This document shows positions 1 through 9,425 of a stretch of 64,000 nucleotides of DNA, piece by piece. The stretch lies in assembly GCA_026706455.1 (NCBI GenBank), contig JAPOYS010000105.1, positions 1 to 64,000 of the forward strand. The letters run 5' to 3'. The notes beneath the pieces were generated by a model. The model did not search any database, was not told the origin of the DNA, and saw only the letters and a program-made list of their open reading frames with translations. Origin of the DNA: Chloroflexota bacterium. GTDB taxonomy: Bacteria; Chloroflexota; Anaerolineae; Aggregatilineales; Phototrophicaceae. The translations under genes and the position numbers were made by a program. Within the stretch, counting starts at the first letter, position 1. Every line of letters begins with the position of its first letter.

Positions 1-85
1 CCTGTTTTGGCCTTGAGAGGGCCACGTCCTAGGCCGCTAGACGAATGGGGCTCGTTTATGATTGTATTCAAATGCTGCCGCTTGG

Positions 86-1105
86 TCAAGACGGCGCGAG
101 GAAACCCATGCGTTCCTGCGCCAGCTTGAGCGTCGCCTCCGCGATCGCCGCCGCCTTCTCCCGTCCCAGCCGCAGCACTGAGTCAAGATAACCAGCTTCG
201 TTCATCAGTTGGTAGTAGCGCTCCTGCAGCGGTTCCAGCGTGGACACGACGCTGTCAGCCACCGCGCGCTTCAGATCGCCGTAGCCGCAGCCAGCAAATT
301 TCGCCTCGATTTCTTCGTTGCGTTCGCCCGCGATCGCCTGATAGATCGTCAACAGATTGTTGACGCCAGCGCGCTCCGCCTGGTCGCTGAAACGGATATC
401 ACGATGTGAATCGGTGACCGCGCGCATGATCTTCTTACGCGCGCGCGCCAGGTCGTCGAGCAGGAAGACGGCGTGATTCTCAGAATCTTCGCTCTTGGAC
501 ATTTTGGCCGTCGGGATGTCCAGCCCCATGATGCGGGCGCCCGCCTGCGGGTTCATCACCGACGGGAGCGTAAAGGTCTCGCCATACAAGTGATTGAAGC
601 GCTGCGCCAGATCACGCGTGAATTCCAGATGCTGGTTTTGATCATCGCCGACCGGCACCAGGTCGGCGTGATACAGCAGAATATCCGCAGCCATCAAGCT
701 GGGATAATTGAGCAAGCCGGCGCCAATAGATTCCTGCGCCTGCTTCGCCGACTTGTCTTTGAATTGCGTCATCCGCTGAAGCCAGCCCAACGGCGCCATA
801 CAGGTGAGCATCCAAGCCAGTTCTGAATGCGCAGGCACGTGCGACTGCACGAATATCGTCGAGACCTCCGGGTCGATGCCCGCCGCGATGTACATGGCGG
901 CGCTCTCGCGCGTTTTCTGACGCAACTCGAGCGGATCTTGCGTCACCGTAATCGCATGCAAGTCGACCACGCAGTAGAAGCAGTCGTAATCGTGTTGGAC
1001 TTCGACCCACTGCTTCAACGCGCCCAGGTAGTTGCCGATCGTGAGATTGCCCGAGGGCTGTATGCCGGAGAGGACCCGTGGTTTATTGTTGGAGTCAGCG
1101 CCCAT
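86..1105 (-). CDS. trpS: Tryptophan--tRNA ligase
   Basis: Class I aminoacyl-tRNA synthetase that charges tRNA-Trp with tryptophan in the cytosol. At 339 aa it has the usual length for a bacterial TrpRS. Visible signatures are the GIQPSG segment followed by the HIGH-type motif TIGN (residues 22-25), and a perfect KMSKS loop at residues 201-205. The ATG start lies about 33 nt downstream of a predicted TSS. smpB lies 81 nt upstream on the same strand with its own promoter-like sequence, so the two may be separate units. Bases 1-85, downstream of the stop, hold nothing I can identify. Confidence 0.97.
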   Translation of the reverse strand: MGADSNNKPRVLSGIQPSGNLTIGNYLGALKQWVEVQHDYDCFYCVVDLHAITVTQDPLELRQKTRESAAMYIAAGIDPEVSTIFVQSHVPAHSELAWMLTCMAPLGWLQRMTQFKDKSAKQAQESIGAGLLNYPSLMAADILLYHADLVPVGDDQNQHLEFTRDLAQRFNHLYGETFTLPSVMNPQAGARIMGLDIPTAKMSKSEDSENHAVFLLDDLARARKKIMRAVTDSHRDIRFSDQAERAGVNNLLTIYQAIAGERNEEIEAKFAGCGYGDLKRAVADSVVSTLEPLQERYYQLMNEAGYLDSVLRLGREKAAAIAEATLKLAQERMGFLAPS

Positions 1106-1144
1106 TGCACCATCCGCGGAATGTCAATCATTTGTGACGGGAAG

Positions 1145-1173
1145 ATTCTAGCATTGTAAGGCGAGCGCTTCAA
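1145..1173 (-). promoter_or_regulatory. Sigma70-type promoter for trpS
   Basis: On the minus strand: TTGAAG (-35), 17 nt spacer, TAGAAT (-10). It lies in the smpB-trpS gap and would start transcription near 1138, giving trpS a leader of about 33 nt. Judged by eye from consensus match and spacing. Confidence 0.6.
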
Positions 1174-1186
1174 CCAGAAACAGGCG

Positions 1187-1648
1187 CTAATAGCGTTCCT
1201 TGAGGGCGCGTTCAATCTGTCGATTGGCGTCGCGCTTGGCGAGATCGGCTCTTTTGTCATAGCGCTTTTTGCCGCGCGCAATGCCAATCTCTACCTTAGC
1301 GCGGCCGCGTTCGAGGTAGACCTCTAGCGGGATGGCCGTCATCCCGCTTTCCCGAATGCGACTGATGATCCGGTTGATTTCCCGCCGGTGCAGCAAGAGT
1401 TTCCGCGGCCGCCGCGGGTCGCTGTGCCCAAATATGTTTGCCTCTTTGTAGGGCGCAATATGCGTGTTCATCAGCCACAACTCGTTCCCCTGCTCCTGCA
1501 CGAATCCATCGCCGATATTGATGTTGTGATTGCGGATGGACTTGATCTCGGACCCAAGCAAAACAAGACCGGCGTCGTAGCGATCTTTGACCAGGTAATC
1601 CCGGCGCGCCTTGCGATTCTTGGTGATTGTCTTTCTGCCAGCGCTCAT
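1187..1648 (-). CDS. smpB: SsrA-binding protein SmpB
   Basis: Small basic protein that binds tmRNA and is needed for trans-translation, the rescue of stalled ribosomes. The 153 aa length is typical. The conserved core is visible: a basic N-terminus (NRKARRDY), then GLVLLGSEIKS, the NTHIAPY segment, and the basic C-terminal tail around GKKRYDKR that enters the ribosomal decoding centre. The tmRNA gene itself was not found in this window. The ATG at 1648 fits the family start, but I see no good Shine-Dalgarno sequence ahead of it. Confidence 0.96.
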   Translation of the reverse strand: MSAGRKTITKNRKARRDYLVKDRYDAGLVLLGSEIKSIRNHNINIGDGFVQEQGNELWLMNTHIAPYKEANIFGHSDPRRPRKLLLHRREINRIISRIRESGMTAIPLEVYLERGRAKVEIGIARGKKRYDKRADLAKRDANRQIERALKERY

Positions 1649-1705
1649 GATGGGTATTGAATTGCGACAGTTTCACCCGCCGCCAGGAAGCAGCGATATC
1701 CGGCT

Positions 1706-1734
1706 AGGATACAGTTGGTTTTAGCCAGCTTCAA
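1706..1734 (-). promoter_or_regulatory. Sigma70-type promoter for smpB
   Basis: On the minus strand: TTGAAG, 17 nt, TATCCT. The -35 box contains the TGA stop codon of the upstream gene (1731-2780), so smpB could start its own transcript right at that gene's end. Confidence 0.5.
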
Positions 1735-2780
1735 GATAGGGGCTGCCAGGCGCGCTGGAAGTCTTTGGCTTTTATCCGCTCAGCGGCAAACTCGGCGAGT
1801 ACGCCGCGCGAGACGCCAATGACGCGCAATATCGCCGAGTCATCGCCGCAATGTATGAGCCCGGCCGCGACTGCCTCAATGCCTTCAGGCAGGTCATCAA
1901 ATAAAGAAGCAACGGTATGCAATACCGTGTCAAGGCGTTGGCTCAATTCAGGACCCGGTATGGAGCAAACACGCATCACAAGCGTATTGCCAAGCTCCGT
2001 TGATTGGATATCGGTCTCCGACTGAGCAATTTCAAAATCATCGATCGCCGCAGCGACCAGTTCAACAAATGCGGCCACGTCAGCGACAACAACGACGGGC
2101 GGCGTACCGGCTTCCGGCTGCGAACGCTCCATTGGAACAGGTTCGACGCCGGGCTCTTCCGCCTCGTCGGACGAATCCGCGCCGCTCCGCGGTTCTTCCT
2201 CCAATTCGGGCGAAACGCTACTTGGTTCGTCGCCGGCTACGGCGGGTTCACTCGTCGGTTCCGTTACGACGATCACCTGCGCCTCGGGCGGCGGCAAGAT
2301 CTCGGACAACAACTGCGGAAGATCTACGGCGCCCGATAAGACCAAGCCTCCGCCTGCAACAATGATCAGCAGGACTAGGAGCATTGCCAGGCGGCCGCGC
2401 CAAGACGCGCCGTCGGAATCCGAGACGGCCTCGCGCGGCAAGTTCTCCCAATCTTCGATTTGGTAGTCGGCGGCGCTCTGCGCGCCAATCGGCTCGCTTG
2501 AATCAAAGGCGATGAGATCGGGATCTTTCGATTGCGCCTCGAGGACGTCCGCCTTCAACTCGCGCGCGCCCGGATAGTCCGGATCCAGCGCCAACACGCG
2601 TTCAAGCGCGGCTTGCCCCATTCCCGCATCGCGCAAGGCGTGGGTATAGACCCACCACAGGTGGGCGCTGCCGGCATCGTCTTCTACCAGCGGCGCCAAG
2701 AGTTCTTGCGCCCGCTCGAGTTCATCGTTCTCAATTAACTCATATGCCTGCCGCAGCAGCGCAGTGCTTGTGTCGCTCAT
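1731..2780 (-). CDS. TPR-containing single-pass membrane protein, function unknown
   Basis: I do not recognise a specific family. The 349 aa protein has an N-terminal helical region of tetratricopeptide character (about residues 5-85: ELIENDELERAQELL, then ALERVLALDPDYPGARE). One transmembrane helix follows near residues 130-153 (MLLVLLIIVAGGGLVLSGAV), then an acidic Pro/Glu/Ser-rich linker (about 165-225). The C-terminal domain of about 115 aa presumably lies outside the membrane. With no signal peptide before the TPRs, a topology with TPRs inside and the C-terminal domain outside is likely. The AAGGCGA sequence ahead of the ATG is a modest ribosome site. Confidence 0.8.
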   Translation of the reverse strand: MSDTSTALLRQAYELIENDELERAQELLAPLVEDDAGSAHLWWVYTHALRDAGMGQAALERVLALDPDYPGARELKADVLEAQSKDPDLIAFDSSEPIGAQSAADYQIEDWENLPREAVSDSDGASWRGRLAMLLVLLIIVAGGGLVLSGAVDLPQLLSEILPPPEAQVIVVTEPTSEPAVAGDEPSSVSPELEEEPRSGADSSDEAEEPGVEPVPMERSQPEAGTPPVVVVADVAAFVELVAAAIDDFEIAQSETDIQSTELGNTLVMRVCSIPGPELSQRLDTVLHTVASLFDDLPEGIEAVAAGLIHCGDDSAILRVIGVSRGVLAEFAAERIKAKDFQRAWQPLS

Positions 2781-2925
2781 AGATTCGCCTTCAGGTTCGC
2801 GGCTGTTGACGCTATGCGGCTAGGTACGCCAAAATCGTAGCCTGAGCGCTCTCGCTACTCCACATAGAAGCTGCTTGCAATTCTGCTGATTAGCAGTCTA
2901 CAGCCGCTTGAATTTCGGCGCAACG

Positions 2926-2950
2926 AAAAAGCCCACCAACAATGGTGAGC
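2926..2950 (-). terminator. Rho-independent terminator after tRNA-Leu
   Basis: On the minus strand a stem of about 8 pairs with one mismatch (GCtCACCA / TGGTGgGC, TTGT loop) is followed by TTTTT. It lies 10 nt past the tRNA 3' end, so the tRNA looks like a single-gene transcription unit. Confidence 0.75.
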
Positions 2951-2960
2951 TCGTCGGCGA

Positions 2961-3042
2961 TGCCCTGAAGAGGACTCGAACCTCCACCCCGTTAAGGACA
3001 CGGCCCTCAACCGTGCGCGTCTGCCAGTTCCGCCATCAGGGC
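2961..3042 (-). tRNA. tRNA-Leu (anticodon GAG)
   Basis: An 82 nt cloverleaf can be folded by hand. The acceptor stem is GCCCTGA/TCAGGGC with discriminator A. The anticodon stem is CACGG/CCGTG around loop TTGAGGG, giving anticodon GAG, which reads CUC and CUU codons. The long variable arm (TCCTTAACGGGGT) is the class II feature expected of tRNA-Leu. The T arm is GGAGG-TTCGAGT-CCTCT. CCA is not encoded, so it must be added after transcription. Confidence 0.96.
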
Positions 3043-3056
3043 AAACAACAGAGCCA

Positions 3057-3084
3057 AGTATAGGCTTTTGCCGTAAAATGTCAA
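3057..3084 (-). promoter_or_regulatory. Strong promoter for tRNA-Leu
   Basis: On the minus strand: perfect TTGACA, 16 nt spacer, TATACT. The predicted TSS is a few bases ahead of the tRNA 5' end at 3042. Confidence 0.75.
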
Positions 3085-3119
3085 TGCCGCGCAGTCCGCG
3101 CCCATGTGTCTAATTCATC

Positions 3120-3148
3120 TTGAGCAAGCAGGTTTCCTGCCGTATCAT
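3120..3148 (+). promoter_or_regulatory. Promoter of the plsX-fabF operon
   Basis: TTGAGC, 17 nt, TATCAT. The site lies inside the N-terminal extension of the ORF-track version of plsX (start 3104), which argues that the ATG at 3194 is the true start. Two inverted repeats cover the spacer and the -10 box (separate entry). Confidence 0.65.
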
Positions 3149-3152
3149 ACGG
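3128..3152 (+). promoter_or_regulatory. Paired dyads over the plsX promoter, possible operator
   Basis: Two perfect dyads share one base: GCAGG-TTT-CCTGC (3128-3140) in the -35/-10 spacer and CCGTAT-C-ATACGG (3140-3152) centred on the -10 box. A repressor bound here would block RNA polymerase. FapR controls plsX in Firmicutes, but I do not recognise these dyads as a FapR site; the regulator is unknown. Confidence 0.4.
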
Positions 3153-3193
3153 CGCTAGCCCGGACACGAACGTCTACAGAAGGTCTTCACATA

Positions 3194-4192
3194 ATGCGCA
3201 TTGCGCTGGATGCGATGGGAACGGACAACCGCCCGTTGAGCGATATCGCCGGCGGCGTGCTGGCCGCCAACGAATTTGGCGATACCATCGTTCTTGTTGG
3301 CGACAAGCGCATGATCGAAGCGGAGCTCAAGAATCACGCTGTTGAGACGAGCAATGTTGAAATCTTGCATGCGCCAGACGACATTGCCATGGATGAGAAA
3401 CCAACTGATGTTCTCAAGTTGGGCGCCTCTTCGTCTATACATGTCGCCCTCGAAGCCGTCAAGAACGGCGATGTTGACGCCTTTGTCACGATGGGCAATA
3501 CCGGCGCCGTGCACGCCCTCGCTACGCTGAAGACGCTTAGACGAATCCCCGGCGTTAAGCGCCCGGTCTTGTCGGCGCTGTTCGCCATCAACGATCACCG
3601 CATGATTTTCCTGGATGTTGGCGCCAACACGGATGTCAAGGCGGAGTGGGTGCCGCAATTCGCGATGATGGGCAGCATCTACGCCGAGCGCGTCATGCGC
3701 TGCGCCAAGCCTCGCATTGCCCTGCTCTCCAACGGCGCGGAAGAAATCAAGGGCAATCTGCTGATTCGGGAAGCGGCGCAACTGCTGCGCCACAGCAAGA
3801 TGAACTTCGTCGGCAACGTGGAGCCGGTCGAGCTAATGACGTCGGTTGCCGATGTAATCGTCATGGATGGATTCGTTGGCAATATCGTGCTGAAGATGTT
3901 TGAAGCCACCACCCATTATGTGGCGACCCTGCTGCGGCAAGAATTCCGCAACGACGCCTTTTCCATGTTGGGCGGCGCGCTTGCGCGGCCCGCCTTCAAT
4001 CGCATTAGACGCCGCGTGGATACATCGCAAATTGGCGGCGCGCCACTGCTGGGTGTGAACGGTGTTGTCATAATTGGGCACGGCGGGAACTCCGCTATCG
4101 GCATCAAGAACGCCATTCAACAGGCGCGATCGGCCGTGCGCGAGAATGTCATCAGCGCGATTCGCAGCGGCATCGCGCAGGAATTGACGTAA
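3194..4192 (+). CDS. plsX: Phosphate acyltransferase PlsX
   Basis: Peripheral membrane enzyme that makes acyl-phosphate from acyl-ACP for the PlsY route to lysophosphatidate. At 332 aa it has the normal length. The family N-terminus MRIALDAMGTD is seen, then the MGNTGAV region, a DVGANTD segment and a C-terminal GHGGNSA motif. I chose the ATG at 3194, not the tracked 3104, for three reasons: the family starts with this methionine, AGAAGG lies about 10 nt upstream, and the promoter lies inside the longer ORF. fabF begins 16 nt downstream, an arrangement that couples phospholipid and fatty-acid synthesis. Confidence 0.96.
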   Translation: MRIALDAMGTDNRPLSDIAGGVLAANEFGDTIVLVGDKRMIEAELKNHAVETSNVEILHAPDDIAMDEKPTDVLKLGASSSIHVALEAVKNGDVDAFVTMGNTGAVHALATLKTLRRIPGVKRPVLSALFAINDHRMIFLDVGANTDVKAEWVPQFAMMGSIYAERVMRCAKPRIALLSNGAEEIKGNLLIREAAQLLRHSKMNFVGNVEPVELMTSVADVIVMDGFVGNIVLKMFEATTHYVATLLRQEFRNDAFSMLGGALARPAFNRIRRRVDTSQIGGAPLLGVNGVVIIGHGGNSAIGIKNAIQQARSAVRENVISAIRSGIAQELT

Positions 4193-4208
4193 ACCGGAGC
4201 AAGCCAGC

Positions 4209-5471
4209 ATGGAGCTTATGCGCAACGGTCGCAAGCGGGTCGTCATCACCGGCTTGGGCGTCGTCTCGCCGCTGGGGCGCAAAGTTGATTTCTGGGACGC
4301 GATTGAAGCGGGAACCTCCGGCATCCGCAAGCTGCAAAACATTGAGTCCAAGCATTTGAATGTGCGCATCGGCGCCGAGGTGCTTGACTTCGATTCGTCC
4401 GCGTATATCCCGCCCAAACAGGCGCGGCGCATGGGACGAGCGACGCAGTTTGCCGTGGTCGCCGCCATGATGGCGCTTGAGGATTCGGGACTGACAATCG
4501 ACGGCGTCCGCGAGAACGGGCAGCGCGTGGCGACGATCATTGGCAGCACGCTCGGCAGCTATGAAGTTGGTGAAGCCGGGATACGGGTATGGCGCGATTC
4601 CGGCTACAAGCGCGCGAATCCGATGAGCATTGTCAACGCGCTGCCAAACATGCCCGGTCATTATGTGAGCACGATGCTGAAGGCTCTTGGGCCGCTGGTC
4701 ACGCCATCAGTCGCTTGCGCCACCGGGATACAGGCGGTTGGCGAGGCCAGCGATTTGATCCAGCTGGGAAAATGCGACATCGCCCTCGCCGGCGCAATTG
4801 ACGCGGTCATGTTTGATTACATCCTGGCTGGATTCAGCGCCACGCGCGCGCTCACCCGCGATTACAATGACGCGCCGGAGCAAGCCAGCCGTCCCTTCGA
4901 CGCCGATCGGTCTGGCTTCGTGCTTGGCGAAGGCGGCGCGGTATTCATCGTGGAGAGCCTGGAGCGCGCCTGCGAGCGCGATGCCAATATCTACGCGGAG
5001 ATTCTGGGTTATGCCTCGTCCTCCGACGCCTATCACGTCGCCGCGCCGGATCCGGATGGCGGCGGCGCCAAGCGAGCCATGCAGTGGACGCTGGACGACG
5101 CCCGCATAAATCCATCGGAAGTCGAATACATCAATGCGCACGGCTCGTCGACGGTCGCCAACGACGCCATCGAAACCGCGGCTGTGAAACAGGTCTTCGG
5201 CGAAGACGCCTATACGATCCCGGTGACCTCAACCAAGAGCATGATCGGGCATGCGATGGCCGGCTGCGGCGCCTTGGAGTTGTCAGCTTGCCTGATGACG
5301 CTGGAAAGAGAAACGCTACACCCGACTGTAAACTACGATACGCCGGATCCAGCCTGTGACTTGGATTACGTGCCCAATGAGGCGCGCCATGTGCCCGGCA
5401 TCCGGACCTTGATGTCCAACAGCTTTGGCTTGGGCGGTCAGAACGCTTCGATTATTCTGCGCAAAGTCTAA
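4209..5471 (+). CDS. fabF: Beta-ketoacyl-ACP synthase II
   Basis: Condensing enzyme of fatty-acid elongation that joins malonyl-ACP to acyl-ACP in the cytosol. At 420 aa it has normal length. The thiolase-fold catalytic triad is in place: the nucleophilic Cys in SVACATG (near residue 170), one His in NAHGSST, and the second His in MIGHAMAG. GGAG lies 8 nt ahead of the ATG. It sits in the plsX-fabF-trmFO-hflX operon. The matching acyl carrier protein gene (acpP) lies 15 kb away on the other strand. A FabB-type synthase is less likely given the FabF-like NSFGLGGQNAS C-terminus. Confidence 0.95.
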   Translation: MELMRNGRKRVVITGLGVVSPLGRKVDFWDAIEAGTSGIRKLQNIESKHLNVRIGAEVLDFDSSAYIPPKQARRMGRATQFAVVAAMMALEDSGLTIDGVRENGQRVATIIGSTLGSYEVGEAGIRVWRDSGYKRANPMSIVNALPNMPGHYVSTMLKALGPLVTPSVACATGIQAVGEASDLIQLGKCDIALAGAIDAVMFDYILAGFSATRALTRDYNDAPEQASRPFDADRSGFVLGEGGAVFIVESLERACERDANIYAEILGYASSSDAYHVAAPDPDGGGAKRAMQWTLDDARINPSEVEYINAHGSSTVANDAIETAAVKQVFGEDAYTIPVTSTKSMIGHAMAGCGALELSACLMTLERETLHPTVNYDTPDPACDLDYVPNEARHVPGIRTLMSNSFGLGGQNASIILRKV

Positions 5472-5486
5472 GGGTATTGGCGACCT

Positions 5487-6860
5487 ATGTCTCGAGTCAT
5501 CACAATCATCGGCGGCGGACTGGCGGGCAGCGAAGCCGCCTGGCAATTGGCCGAGCGCGGCCACGACGTGCAGCTGTCTGAGATGCGTCCAGCCAAATCG
5601 ACGGGCGCTCACGTAAGCGACCGGCTGGCGGAGCTCGTATGCAGCAACTCGCTGGGTTCCAAACTGTCGGACCGAGCCACCGGCATCTTGCAAAATGAAA
5701 TGAAGATGCTGGGCTCGCTGCTCATCGGCTGCGCGGAAGCAGCGGCGGTGCCCGCAGGCGGCGCGCTGGCGGTAGATCGCACCCTTTTTGCCGAACTGGT
5801 TACTTCACATCTGACGGCGCATCCAAGAATAAAAGTAAGGCGCGAGGAAGTCACACGCTTGCCGCTCGACGCTCCAGCCATCGTCGCGACGGGTCCCTTA
5901 ACCTCGCCGGCGCTGGCTGAAGATATCGGCAAGCTTACCGGCGAGGAGCATTTGTACTTCTATGATGCGATTTCGCCGATTGCGCGCGCCGACAGCATTG
6001 ACATGACGCGCGCCTTTTATGGGAATCGCTACAGCCGCGGCGATGACGATGCGGGCGACTACATCAATTGCCCGCTGGAAAAGGATGAATATCGCCAATT
6101 TGTGCGCGCGTTAAAAGCGGCCGAAACGATTGAACTGCGCGACTTTGAACGGGAGGACCCGAACTTTTTCGAGGGCTGCGTGCCGATTGAAGAGCTGGCG
6201 AAAAGAGGCGATGACACGCTGGCATTTGGTCCAATGCGCCCAGTCGGCTTGACAAATCCGCACACGGGCAGGCGGCCGCACGCGGTTGTTCAGTTGCGCA
6301 AGGATGACATCGCCGGCAGCTTGTACAATATTGTCGGCTTCCAAACGAATATCCGCTGGGGCGAGCAGAAAGAGATCCTGCGCCTGATTCCTGGGTTGGA
6401 GACGGCCGAATTCATCCGCATGGGCCAAATGCATCGCAATACCTTTCTCAACGCGCCGGCGCTGCTTGCGCCCACGATGCGCTTCCGCCGCCGGGAACAG
6501 CTCTATTTCGCGGGCCAGATCACCGGCGTTGAGGGATATGTCGGCAACATCGCGACCGGCTTGCTCGCCGCCTTAAATCTGGCGCGCCAGCTCAATGGTT
6601 TGCCCGATTGGATCCCGCCGGCAGACACGATGCTCGGCGCCTTGTGCTATTATGTGACCCATGCCGATCCGATGCGCTTCCAGCCGATGAAGGCCAATTT
6701 GGGAATCCTGCCGCCGCTTGCGAAAAAGATCCGAAACAAAGCGGCGCGCAAAGCCGCCTATGCCGCGAGGGCGCGAATCAGCATGACGCAATCGCTTCAG
6801 GACTTAGATGACGCCTGCATCAATCGATCACTGAACATTCCGCTGCGCGAGCTGCTATGA
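5487..6860 (+). CDS. trmFO: tRNA (uracil-54-C5)-methyltransferase TrmFO
   Basis: Folate- and FAD-dependent enzyme that makes ribothymidine at position 54 of tRNA, using methylene-tetrahydrofolate and NAD(P)H. The 457 aa length is usual. The N-terminal Rossmann motif [12 protein letters not shown] binds FAD, and the family signatures EMRP and LVCSNSLGS follow. [13 protein letters not shown] motif sits near the C-terminus. Its last 4 bases overlap the hflX start (ATGA), so the two are translationally coupled. This is the Gram-positive/Chloroflexi-type route, distinct from the SAM-dependent TrmA. Confidence 0.96.
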   Translation: MSRVITIIGGGLAGSEAAWQLAERGHDVQLSEMRPAKSTGAHVSDRLAELVCSNSLGSKLSDRATGILQNEMKMLGSLLIGCAEAAAVPAGGALAVDRTLFAELVTSHLTAHPRIKVRREEVTRLPLDAPAIVATGPLTSPALAEDIGKLTGEEHLYFYDAISPIARADSIDMTRAFYGNRYSRGDDDAGDYINCPLEKDEYRQFVRALKAAETIELRDFEREDPNFFEGCVPIEELAKRGDDTLAFGPMRPVGLTNPHTGRRPHAVVQLRKDDIAGSLYNIVGFQTNIRWGEQKEILRLIPGLETAEFIRMGQMHRNTFLNAPALLAPTMRFRRREQLYFAGQITGVEGYVGNIATGLLAALNLARQLNGLPDWIPPADTMLGALCYYVTHADPMRFQPMKANLGILPPLAKKIRNKAARKAAYAARARISMTQSLQDLDDACINRSLNIPLRELL

Positions 6861-8179
6861 CCCAAGTCCATCAAACAAATAATTTTCCGGCGGAGCGTGG
6901 CTACCTGGTAGGCATCGCATTGCAGCAAGAACACGCGCTGCTCACGGTCGAGGATTCACTGGCTGAGCTAGCGCTCTTGGCACAGACGGCCGGCATCCGG
7001 GTCGTTGGGCAAACTTTCCAGCGGCTGCGACAGATTAATCCCAAGACCTTGATCGGCTCGGGCAAGCTGCAAGAAATCCTGGATGATGTGGCGCTGTACG
7101 ACGCCGCTGTGCTGATCTTCGATGAGGAACTATCGCCTCGTCATCAGCGCGAGTTGGAAAAGCAGCTGGGCGAGGAGCTGCGTTTGCTCGATCGTTCGGC
7201 GCTGATACTCGATATCTTCGCCCAACACGCGCGGACCAGCGAAGGCGTTTTGCAGGTAGAACTAGCGCAATACGAATACAGGCTGCCGCGCTTGACCCGG
7301 CAATGGACGCACCTGGCGCGCCAGGCCGGCGGTGGCGGCGCGCGCGGCGGCTCGGGCGGCGTGGGCTTGCGGGGACCAGGCGAGACCCAGCTGGAAGTTG
7401 ACCGCCGCGAAATCACGCGAAAGATCACCAAGCTGAAGCGCGACTTGGAGCATGTGCGCGCGCATCGACATCTTCATCGCCGGCGGCGGCAAAGCTCGGG
7501 TTTGCCCCTGGTGGCGCTCGTCGGATATACCAATGCTGGCAAATCGACATTGATCAATGCCTTAACGAATGCTGGCGTTTACGCCGCCGACCAGCTGTTT
7601 GCCACGCTGGACCCCACCACTCGGCGTCTGCAATTGCCCAATCGGCGCGAGGCGCTGATAAGTGATACCGTCGGCTTCATCCAGAAGTTGCCGACGACCT
7701 TGATCGCCGCCTTTCAGGCAACGTTGGAGGAAGTGATCGAAGCCGACCTGCTGCTGCATGTGGTGGACGCCAGCCACCCCAATGCCGCGCAGCATATCGA
7801 GGCAGTCGAAGACACGCTGGCGGAGATCGACGCGTCCGCCATTCCGCGTATACTGGTGCTAAACAAGACCGACCAACTTGCCGGACCCGTTCCCAAATTC
7901 TCGCTCATAGACACATACCAAGGCACGGCGGCGATTTCGGCTAAGGAGGCGCAGGGCATTGACGAATTGCTTCATTTGATCCGCGATACGCTCGAGACGC
8001 GCATGACCGCGCTCGAAGTCGTCATCCCCTATCAGACGGGACAGGTGTATTCCGATCTCTATGACAAGGGCTACATCGAGTCCGAGCAAACAGATCAGTC
8101 CGGCTGGCGCTTGACCCTTCGCCTGCCTGAAGACGCGCGTGACAATTATCGCCAATTTGTAGTTGTGGAGAGATTCTAG
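6857..8179 (+). CDS. hflX: Ribosome-associated GTPase HflX
   Basis: Translation-factor-class GTPase that binds the 50S subunit and splits stalled ribosomes under stress. In its 440 aa the HflX-specific N-terminal domain (about 1-175) ends in a glycine-rich segment and the signature GPGETQLE (173-180), followed by a basic coiled-coil helix. The G domain has G1 GYTNAGKS (223-230), G3 SDTVGFI and G4 NKTD. A C-terminal domain of about 60 aa follows. It overlaps trmFO by 4 nt and ends the operon. Confidence 0.95.
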   Translation: MTQVHQTNNFPAERGYLVGIALQQEHALLTVEDSLAELALLAQTAGIRVVGQTFQRLRQINPKTLIGSGKLQEILDDVALYDAAVLIFDEELSPRHQRELEKQLGEELRLLDRSALILDIFAQHARTSEGVLQVELAQYEYRLPRLTRQWTHLARQAGGGGARGGSGGVGLRGPGETQLEVDRREITRKITKLKRDLEHVRAHRHLHRRRRQSSGLPLVALVGYTNAGKSTLINALTNAGVYAADQLFATLDPTTRRLQLPNRREALISDTVGFIQKLPTTLIAAFQATLEEVIEADLLLHVVDASHPNAAQHIEAVEDTLAEIDASAIPRILVLNKTDQLAGPVPKFSLIDTYQGTAAISAKEAQGIDELLHLIRDTLETRMTALEVVIPYQTGQVYSDLYDKGYIESEQTDQSGWRLTLRLPEDARDNYRQFVVVERF

Positions 8180-8206
8180 CACCGCAGAAACGCCGAATTA
8201 GCGCAG

Positions 8207-9202
8207 CTATGCCGGTATTTGAACCCAATAAAACTCGGGCTTAAAGCGGCTGTGCAGGAACAGGCGCATGTCGTCGGACAAGGCGATGGCGAGCGGCGCC
8301 GGAATATCAGAGAAGACGACAACTTCCACATCTTGATTATCGCAGCCATTGTCTAAGCACTGCGACGGCTCAATCCGTCCGATGACGCCGCGTGTGCCCA
8401 GGGCGTACGAGAAATAAAGATAACCGTCGGCGCCAATGGCGATATTGGACGTATTCTGCAAGCCCGAAACCAGCGGCTTGACAGGCGAGAATCCCTCGTC
8501 AGCATCCACTGCAAAATACTCAATGCCACGCCTGGCGCTGCCGCCATTGGCGAAGTAAACGTGGTTGGCGTCGCGGACGATGCCCGTCGGCGCGCGCAGT
8601 TCGCTGACGACGGCGCGCGGTTCGGCGCCCGAAGGCAACTCGAATATAGAATTCGCGCGCGTGTCGGTAAACAGGAAACTGCCTGCGTTGAGGCGCGCGA
8701 TGCCCCAGGGCGCTTCCAAATCACTCGCCACGCTGATTGGCGCCCCGCGGCGTTGATCGACTTTCCACAGGTTGCCGCTGTCCGGATCTGGCGCCCATAG
8801 GTCAAAACCAGCTTCAGTCGCTTCGGCGATGATATTGTTGCCGTTGCGGACGCCAAATACAAAGGTGACGGTGTCGCCGCTGCGATCGTCGATCTTATAA
8901 ATCGTCCAATCGCCGTTGCAGACGGTGTAGAGCGCATTGTCGAACCAAACGATACCATTCGGTCGCTGTACATTGCCGACCATCAACTCCAGGTCGGCTT
9001 GCAGAAATGGCCGTTCCAGCGCGCCGAAACGAGCTTCGTCGGCAGCTGTCGAATTGGCCTCAGTGGGCGCGGCGGGAGCGCGGATCTCAACTTCGGCTTG
9101 TTGCGCAACCGGTGTCGCCGCTTGCCCGTGTATCACGGTCGCCAGCACGAAGAGGACGATAAGAGCGAGGAAACGAATGGTAGGCGCCTGCGGTGAATAC
9201 AT
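8207..9202 (-). CDS. Secreted NHL/SMP-30-like beta-propeller protein
   Basis: Predicted exported protein of 331 aa, function unknown. The ATG at 9202 is preferred over the tracked 9400 because a clean signal peptide follows it (FLALIVLFVLATVIHGQAA, cleavage near residue 30); the longer form would bury it. The mature part has repeated strands of propeller type (PNGIVWFDNALY, PWGIARLNAGSFLFTD, PTGIVRDANHVYFANG, TSNIAIGADGYLYFS), resembling NHL or gluconolactonase-like blades. A C-terminal CLDNGCDN may form a disulphide. It is convergent with hflX (27 nt) and divergent from the methyltransferase gene. Confidence 0.8.
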   Translation of the reverse strand: MYSPQAPTIRFLALIVLFVLATVIHGQAATPVAQQAEVEIRAPAAPTEANSTAADEARFGALERPFLQADLELMVGNVQRPNGIVWFDNALYTVCNGDWTIYKIDDRSGDTVTFVFGVRNGNNIIAEATEAGFDLWAPDPDSGNLWKVDQRRGAPISVASDLEAPWGIARLNAGSFLFTDTRANSIFELPSGAEPRAVVSELRAPTGIVRDANHVYFANGGSARRGIEYFAVDADEGFSPVKPLVSGLQNTSNIAIGADGYLYFSYALGTRGVIGRIEPSQCLDNGCDNQDVEVVVFSDIPAPLAIALSDDMRLFLHSRFKPEFYWVQIPA

Positions 9203-9425
9203 TGTACCTGAATGATAGTGGCTCGGTTGCACCTTACTGTGGTGGCATTCTACAACGCTTGAGCGCATCCAACTAGCGGCAGCGCGCCGGCCTTCCCGGA
9301 CGTCCTGGGCTAGCGAACAAGGTACGTCAATCGATAAAGTATAATCGGACGGCATACTGAACCATTGGAGAGCATTGATGCCTGGCTGGCGCGCGTCCAT
9401 AGCGTCTTTTGGTGGAGGCTAACGC

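Noticed and set aside
3833-4549. 238 aa minus-strand ORF
   Set aside because: Lies antisense across the end of plsX and start of fabF, both certain genes; no ribosome site or family pattern. Typical shadow of GC-rich coding DNA.
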